Source: Riemerella anatipestifer_F
Lineage (GTDB): Bacteria > Bacteroidota > Bacteroidia > Flavobacteriales > Weeksellaceae
Direction: 5' to 3' (one strand)
Assembly: GCF_037861325.1 (NCBI RefSeq)
Contig: NZ_JAFELW010000003.1
DNA: 64,000 nt
The notes below the pieces were generated by a model. It searched no databases. It had not been told where the DNA came from and saw only the letters and a list, made by a program, of their open reading frames with translations. The number at the start of each line of letters is the position of its first letter. The stretch's first letter is position 1. Below are positions 59,891 to 64,000 of this stretch, in pieces. Position numbers and translations under genes: made by a program.

Positions 59891-60346
59891 TTAATCCTCT
59901 ATCTCTATAGAATCCTCCTTAAAATGGCATTTTAGTTTAAAGGAAAGTGGCTCGTCAGAATTAGTGTAAAAATCTGAAACCTCGCCTTCCCATATCAGTT
60001 GTAAAACGCCTTCGTCATTAAGGCTAAACGAAAGTTGATTGTCTAAAAGCTCAGCTTCGTCATCGTCGTATAAATTGATTTCGGCGTAGAGTTCTTCTTC
60101 ATTATTGATGTTGAAAGTTTGTCCTTCTAAAGCCTTTGATGCGATGGGGAAGTCCGAAATATTAAGTGCTAGTTGAGGGAAACGGTATTGTAAAGAGTCG
60201 TCTTCTACATGATCCATATCCTCGCTGGTGATGAGTTCTACCTCTAATAAGATTTTATCGTTACTAAGAACCGATTTGCAATAGGTTTTACTGAAGTGAT
60301 ATTTCAGTGTTTCTTCTGGGTGATAGATTTTTAAAATCCCTTTCAT
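59891..60346 (-). CDS. Acidic protein of unknown function
   Basis: A 151-residue, strongly acidic soluble protein with beta-rich pattern: KGILKIYHPEETLKYHFS at the start, LYDDDEAELLDNQLSFSLND in the middle and SFKLKCHFKEDSIEIED at the end. No signal peptide or helix pair; family not recognised. It lies between the second ExbB and the outer-membrane barrel gene, on the same strand, with its own terminator. Likely cytoplasmic. Confidence 0.65.
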   Translation of the reverse strand: MKGILKIYHPEETLKYHFSKTYCKSVLSNDKILLEVELITSEDMDHVEDDSLQYRFPQLALNISDFPIASKALEGQTFNINNEEELYAEINLYDDDEAELLDNQLSFSLNDEGVLQLIWEGEVSDFYTNSDEPLSFKLKCHFKEDSIEIED

Positions 60347-60381
60347 TTTGATATGAAAATTAAATCTGTTTTTTGTTTTAG

Positions 60382-60389
60382 CAAAGATA
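60382..60389 (-). promoter_or_regulatory. -7 element of the acidic protein gene
   Basis: TATCTTTG on the minus strand, 35 nt upstream of ATG 60346; no clear -33 partner. Confidence 0.43.
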
Positions 60390-60450
60390 ATTTTTTTTAG
60401 AGAAAATAAAGCTAAAAGATATAAAAAACTAGTATATAGGAGTTTTAATA

Positions 60451-60485
60451 AAAAAATAATAGTTAGAGATTTCCCTAACTATTAT
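60451..60485 (-). terminator. Terminator of the outer-membrane barrel gene
   Basis: ATAATAGTTAG (60456-60466) pairs with CTAACTATTAT (60475-60485); the minus strand continues with a T-run. Confidence 0.78.
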
Positions 60486-60509
60486 TTAATGTAGATTATA
60501 TTTGATAAT

Positions 60510-63185
60510 TTATTTAAAATTAAACTTTACTGTAAACATCACTTGGCTAGGTCTTATATAAACTAAACTTCTACGGATACTGTTGTCTTGGGTACTTATG
60601 GTAACTGTTTCGTAAAATTTGTTGTTGGTAATGTTAAGCCATTTTAGCTCAAAATCTATCTTCTTTTTAGCCCAAGTGTATTGGTAAGAGAGGTCGTAGA
60701 AACTGTTTCTAAAAGCACTTTCGCCCAATGTTTTATAGGTATTGTCGTCCCAAACTAGACCTATGGTGTGGTTGTCCATAGGATAAATATAGGCAGCTAA
60801 ATTATGCGACCAGTTAGAAAACTTATAAGTAGTATTGGTCTGTGCATTTTGGTTTTTGTTCCAGCCCATAGAGATGTTGTAATCTACACTAAGCCAAGAG
60901 AAGAAGGTATTGTTAAACTTAGCACCTAAAGATTGACTGTTATTCTTGTTATAGATGAGGTTGCTGTTGAGCATAGAAATACTCTCGGAATCACTATTTC
61001 TAAAGTTGAAAGATAGGTTAGATTTGAACTTAGGGAAATACTTTCCTATCTCTGCACTTTGTGATTGAGAGGTCGCCGTATTATCAAACTCTTTGACTTC
61101 GGAAATAAATGAGGCTGCATTTCTAGTTACAGAAGTAATGAGATTTCTTTTAAGAGTACCATAGCTGTATCTTAGGTTGAAAAACAAATTATTAAGTGGG
61201 TTTCTATACTCTAATGTAGAACCGATGTTTTTAGAAAGATTTTCGGGCATTACATTAGATTGTGGAGCTCTGTTTACAAAGAAGTCGGGCGTGTTCATCA
61301 TAATTCCTTCGTAGATAGACCCAAAACTTCCGAAGCTGTAATTAAGGCTTCCGTACCCTCTAATCTTCCAAAACGAAGCAAAATCGTAGTTCATAAAGAA
61401 GCTAGGTTCAAATACTGTTTTGTTAATCTCTCTATTTCTACCATTTCTTAGGAAATCTTTGTAGGAAATGCCATAGAAATTAACAGGTGTATTAAGGTAA
61501 ATATTTAAGCGTTCGCCTTTATAGTTTGCCGAAAGTTTGGTGGAAGGTCTTAACTCGTTCCACTGCATATTGTTTTGGTAATTGATGTTGTAAGGGAACA
61601 GCGTACTACCATTGATGCCATAAAGCTCCGACTCCATTTGGTTGAAATTGATGTCTAAACCTACCTCTGGGGTTAAAGTCCATTTTCCTGCACTAAATCC
61701 TACGGAAGCACTGTGGTTGATTTCGGTACTTTTGATGTTCAGGTTTTGTTGTAACCTTTGATAGCTTTGGCTATTGAAAAGTTTTTGAGAGTAGCTGCTA
61801 GGGCTAGATTCTAGTGTTTGTCTGTCATTTTTAACACTAATGAAAGACATCACATTCACCAACTTTTCTCCTACTGGAATAATAGAACTTAAAGAGTTTT
61901 GGAATGAGTTGGTAGGGGCATAAATATTCTGTAGAGCCGCTCTACTCCCTGTGATTTCTTTTTTATTTACATCAGCATTGTTATCGCTCCAGAAGCTGTT
62001 CCAAGTAGTTACATTCTTAAAAAAACCTTTTTTAGCATTTTTAGTGAAGATGAGCTCTCCCTTCGCTTGATTGGTATAAAAGTGGTTAAGTCTTCTAGCA
62101 CTAAAAGTTTCGGTGCCATAGGTTACCTCTTGTAAATCTTCTCTTTCTACGGCGTTATTCGTGTAGCTGGCGTTAGCCTTTAGCTCCCATTCTTTGTTTT
62201 TGAAAGGGTTGGTAAGTAGGTTAGCGGAGAAGAAATGCACATTGTTAAAGAGGTAGCGTCTTTCAGGAACATCAGGGATTGCAGCGGTCTCTACGCCAAT
62301 CCAGCTTTCTTGGTCTACATTGCGTCTTACGCCTTCCCAACGGTTCCCGAAGGAGAGTATTCTACCTTCTTTTTCTACACTCTCGCCTGTGTTGTTGGCT
62401 TTGTAATTAACTACCCATTGGTTCTTTTGACCAAAAAACATAGGTGTAAGTTTGGTATTCCATAATAAAGGGGAAGTCCCAACGCCTACCTCACCTCTAC
62501 CAGTCATGGTAACTTTATTTTTAAGTTTGATGTTGATGGCGGCTTTCTCCGAAGGTATTTTATCTTGTAGAATCTTTACAGGTTGATGGTTTTCCATTAC
62601 TTCTACCTTTTGTACAGCGTCTTTTGGGAGAGCGTTGTTTATAGTTCCATAGCCACCTTCCATAAGGTCTTTACCGTTTACATAAAACTTATTGATGGCT
62701 TCGCCTTGGTAGAGTACAGTACCATCTTTATTAACTTCTATACCTGGTATTTTCTTAAGAACATCGGCTAGAGTACGGTCGTTTTTACTTTCAAAGGCCT
62801 TTAAATCGTAAGAAATAGTGTCGCCTTTTTTGGTAATCATTCTCGTTTTTAGTTTTACTTCCTTTATTTCCGTAGCTTGTGGAGAAAGGCTGAAATTAAG
62901 CGTTTGGGTTTTATTAGCAATTTCTTTAACTTGGGTTTGATGATTAAACGCCTTTACTGTGAGCTTTACTTTGTCTATGGAGGAGTTTATAGTTACTTTG
63001 TAAATCCCTTTGCTATCTGATAGAGCATAGGTAAGAATGGCATTTTTTCCTATTTCTTCCACGGTAACACTGGCACTAGGAACGGGCTGTCCTTCTGTAT
63101 TGGTGATTTTCCCAGAGATACTGGTTTGAGCCCAAAGTACGGCGCTGAAAAACAGGAATAAGACTAATGGATAAATTCTTGTCAT
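60510..63185 (-). CDS. Outer-membrane receptor-like beta-barrel protein
   Basis: An 891-residue exported protein. Order: signal peptide (1-19, AVLWAQ), a carboxypeptidase-regulatory-like beta domain (about 22-100, SGKITNTEGQPVPSASVTVEE), a plug-like domain (about 125-220, KIPGIEVNKDGTVLYQGE then VEVMENHQPVKIL) and a long beta-barrel to the final Phe-rich strand (FTVKFNFK). This is the TonB-dependent-receptor-like family typical of Bacteroidetes (SusC-related fold without a SusD partner). It sits near the second TonB system, so it could be one of its clients; the ligand is unknown. Confidence 0.82.
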   Translation of the reverse strand: MTRIYPLVLFLFFSAVLWAQTSISGKITNTEGQPVPSASVTVEEIGKNAILTYALSDSKGIYKVTINSSIDKVKLTVKAFNHQTQVKEIANKTQTLNFSLSPQATEIKEVKLKTRMITKKGDTISYDLKAFESKNDRTLADVLKKIPGIEVNKDGTVLYQGEAINKFYVNGKDLMEGGYGTINNALPKDAVQKVEVMENHQPVKILQDKIPSEKAAINIKLKNKVTMTGRGEVGVGTSPLLWNTKLTPMFFGQKNQWVVNYKANNTGESVEKEGRILSFGNRWEGVRRNVDQESWIGVETAAIPDVPERRYLFNNVHFFSANLLTNPFKNKEWELKANASYTNNAVEREDLQEVTYGTETFSARRLNHFYTNQAKGELIFTKNAKKGFFKNVTTWNSFWSDNNADVNKKEITGSRAALQNIYAPTNSFQNSLSSIIPVGEKLVNVMSFISVKNDRQTLESSPSSYSQKLFNSQSYQRLQQNLNIKSTEINHSASVGFSAGKWTLTPEVGLDINFNQMESELYGINGSTLFPYNINYQNNMQWNELRPSTKLSANYKGERLNIYLNTPVNFYGISYKDFLRNGRNREINKTVFEPSFFMNYDFASFWKIRGYGSLNYSFGSFGSIYEGIMMNTPDFFVNRAPQSNVMPENLSKNIGSTLEYRNPLNNLFFNLRYSYGTLKRNLITSVTRNAASFISEVKEFDNTATSQSQSAEIGKYFPKFKSNLSFNFRNSDSESISMLNSNLIYNKNNSQSLGAKFNNTFFSWLSVDYNISMGWNKNQNAQTNTTYKFSNWSHNLAAYIYPMDNHTIGLVWDDNTYKTLGESAFRNSFYDLSYQYTWAKKKIDFELKWLNITNNKFYETVTISTQDNSIRRSLVYIRPSQVMFTVKFNFK

Positions 63186-63315
63186 TGGTGTATAGTTTTA
63201 AGTGGTTGGGTAATAAGTAGCGTTACATCTACGATTTGTTACAAAGATGAGAGAAAAAGTTTAAACCGCAAGGAAAACGCCTTATTTTTTGTAGGAATCA
63301 TTAAAAAAATAATCG

Positions 63316-63323
63316 TATTTTTG
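63316..63323 (+). promoter_or_regulatory. -7 element of nadK
   Basis: TATTTTTG, 35 nt before ATG 63359. The nearest TTTG is 24 nt upstream, too far for a good match. Confidence 0.4.
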
Positions 63324-63358
63324 GAGGGTCAAATTTAGTTTAATTCAGAAAGTCATCT

Positions 63359-64000
63359 ATGAAAGCGGCCATTTACTCCCAAAAGAAAGATTTAGATACA
63401 TTTCTTTATTTGAGTAAGTTTATTTCAGAGTTAGAAAAACGAGGGGTAGAGTCTGTGTTGCACGAAGGTTTATCAATAGATTTGGCTTTTTCTAAAAACT
63501 TTAGAACTTTTAATGATAAAGAAAGCCTGAAGAGTGCAGGAGTAGATTTATTCTTCAGCTTTGGTGGTGATGGTACCATTCTTAATGCCCTTATCTTTAT
63601 ACAAGACTTAGAAATTCCAGTGATTGGAGTGAATACGGGTCGTTTGGGTTTTCTAGCTTGTTTCTCAAAAGAGGAGATTTTTCTCAATATAGATAAAATC
63701 CTAAAAGGAGAAATGTTAATCAGCAGAAGGTCTGTGATAGAAGTTTCTACTAAAGATACCGTGATAGATTTCCCTTATGCTCTAAACGATTTGAGTATCA
63801 CAAGGAAAGAAACTACTTCTATGATTACCATAGACACTTATATTAACGATGAGTTTCTTACTGTATTTTGGGGAGATGGTCTAGTGGTTTCTACGCCTAC
63901 AGGTTCTACCGCTTATAATTTGAGTTGTGGTGGACCTATTATTTCGCCGAGAGCAGATAATTTTGTGCTTACACCTATTGCACCGCATAACCTCAATGTG
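63359..64000 (+). CDS. nadK: NAD kinase (3' end outside the window)
   Basis: The first 214 codons of NAD kinase, which phosphorylates NAD to NADP. Seen: the catalytic FFSFGGDGTILNA motif at about residues 60-72, VNTGRLGFLA, the NE/D-type ALNDLSITRK, and GDGLVVSTPTGSTAYNLSCGG. The gene runs off the window end, so about 75 residues are missing. It is divergent from the outer-membrane barrel gene over a 173-bp gap. Confidence 0.94.
   Translation, partial: MKAAIYSQKKDLDTFLYLSKFISELEKRGVESVLHEGLSIDLAFSKNFRTFNDKESLKSAGVDLFFSFGGDGTILNALIFIQDLEIPVIGVNTGRLGFLACFSKEEIFLNIDKILKGEMLISRRSVIEVSTKDTVIDFPYALNDLSITRKETTSMITIDTYINDEFLTVFWGDGLVVSTPTGSTAYNLSCGGPIISPRADNFVLTPIAPHNLNV

Noticed and set aside
1..64000. 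CRISPR arrays, insertion sequences, prophage and integrase genes
   Set aside because: No regularly spaced repeats, no transposase or integrase motifs, and no long terminal inverted repeats were seen on either strand.

Overview
The window looks like chromosomal DNA from a flavobacterium of the Weeksellaceae type (Chryseobacterium, Elizabethkingia, Riemerella). The evidence is low G+C content; promoters of the Bacteroidetes form TTTG-N19/20-TAnnTTTG; weak or absent Shine-Dalgarno sequences; lipoproteins with a Cys-Lys/Arg/Glu start after the lipobox; a subtilase with a type IX secretion (T9SS) tail; and lineage families such as the IPExxxVDY protein, the DUF3276/PUR protein and BshB1 for bacillithiol. 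Riemerella is a reasonable guess, but the genus cannot be fixed from the sequence alone. I see no CRISPR array, no complete transposon, no rRNA and no prophage.

Layout. 1-3.5 kb: end of rpmF, accB-accC (fatty acid synthesis) and rocD (ornithine aminotransferase). 3.6-5.7 kb, minus strand: a surface glycan operon (sugar-isomerase cupin, GT2 glycosyltransferase, CgeB-like transferase). 5.9-11.7 kb: PpiD-like foldase, an MCE/MlaD-like lipid protein, and a two-gene membrane Fe-S/CCG electron-transfer module. 11.7-14.4 kb: two overlapping membrane proteins of unknown role and a divergent Wzx-like flippase. 14.5-18.7 kb: acpP-fabF-rnc-IPExxxVDY-pyk operon. 18.7-23.3 kb: aldehyde dehydrogenase, then a decaying accessory patch (frameshifted lipoprotein, pseudogene remnant, tandem membrane paralogues), an alpha/beta hydrolase and a GC-rich intergenic repeat. 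23.3-28.6 kb: tilS-dsbD, a lipoprotein and serS. 28.7-31 kb: an Ala-rich repeat lipoprotein and an uncharacterised TTG-start membrane protein/lipoprotein pair. 31-35.6 kb, minus strand: U32/TrhP-like protein, ferredoxin, 5-formyl-THF cyclo-ligase, HtrA protease and a glycosyltransferase. 35.7-44.7 kb: leuS and a long ExbB-ExbD-ExbD-TonB-(small membrane protein)-PstS-like lipoprotein-TPR cluster. 44.8-48 kb: bshB1, tRNA-His, PUR-family protein and an ABC exporter. 48-56.5 kb: T9SS-secreted subtilase, outer-membrane porin-like protein, nrfHA nitrite reductase and the resB/ccsA cytochrome c maturation pair. 56.6-64 kb: flavoprotein, a second ExbB-ExbD-TonB system, an outer-membrane receptor-like barrel and the start of nadK.

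How the genes fit together. Envelope biology dominates: two separate TonB energising systems, folding factors (PpiD-like, HtrA, DsbD), glycan assembly genes and an outer-membrane barrel. Respiratory nitrite ammonification (NrfHA) sits beside the haem-attachment machinery (ResB/CcsA) that its nine haems need. The central fatty-acid genes are split between accBC and acpP-fabF. The least explained parts are the TonB/PstS/TPR cluster, the 29.2-30.9 kb pair, the 11.7-13.1 kb membrane pair, and a set of genes whose -7 box lies only 4-5 nt before the start codon, which suggests leaderless mRNAs.
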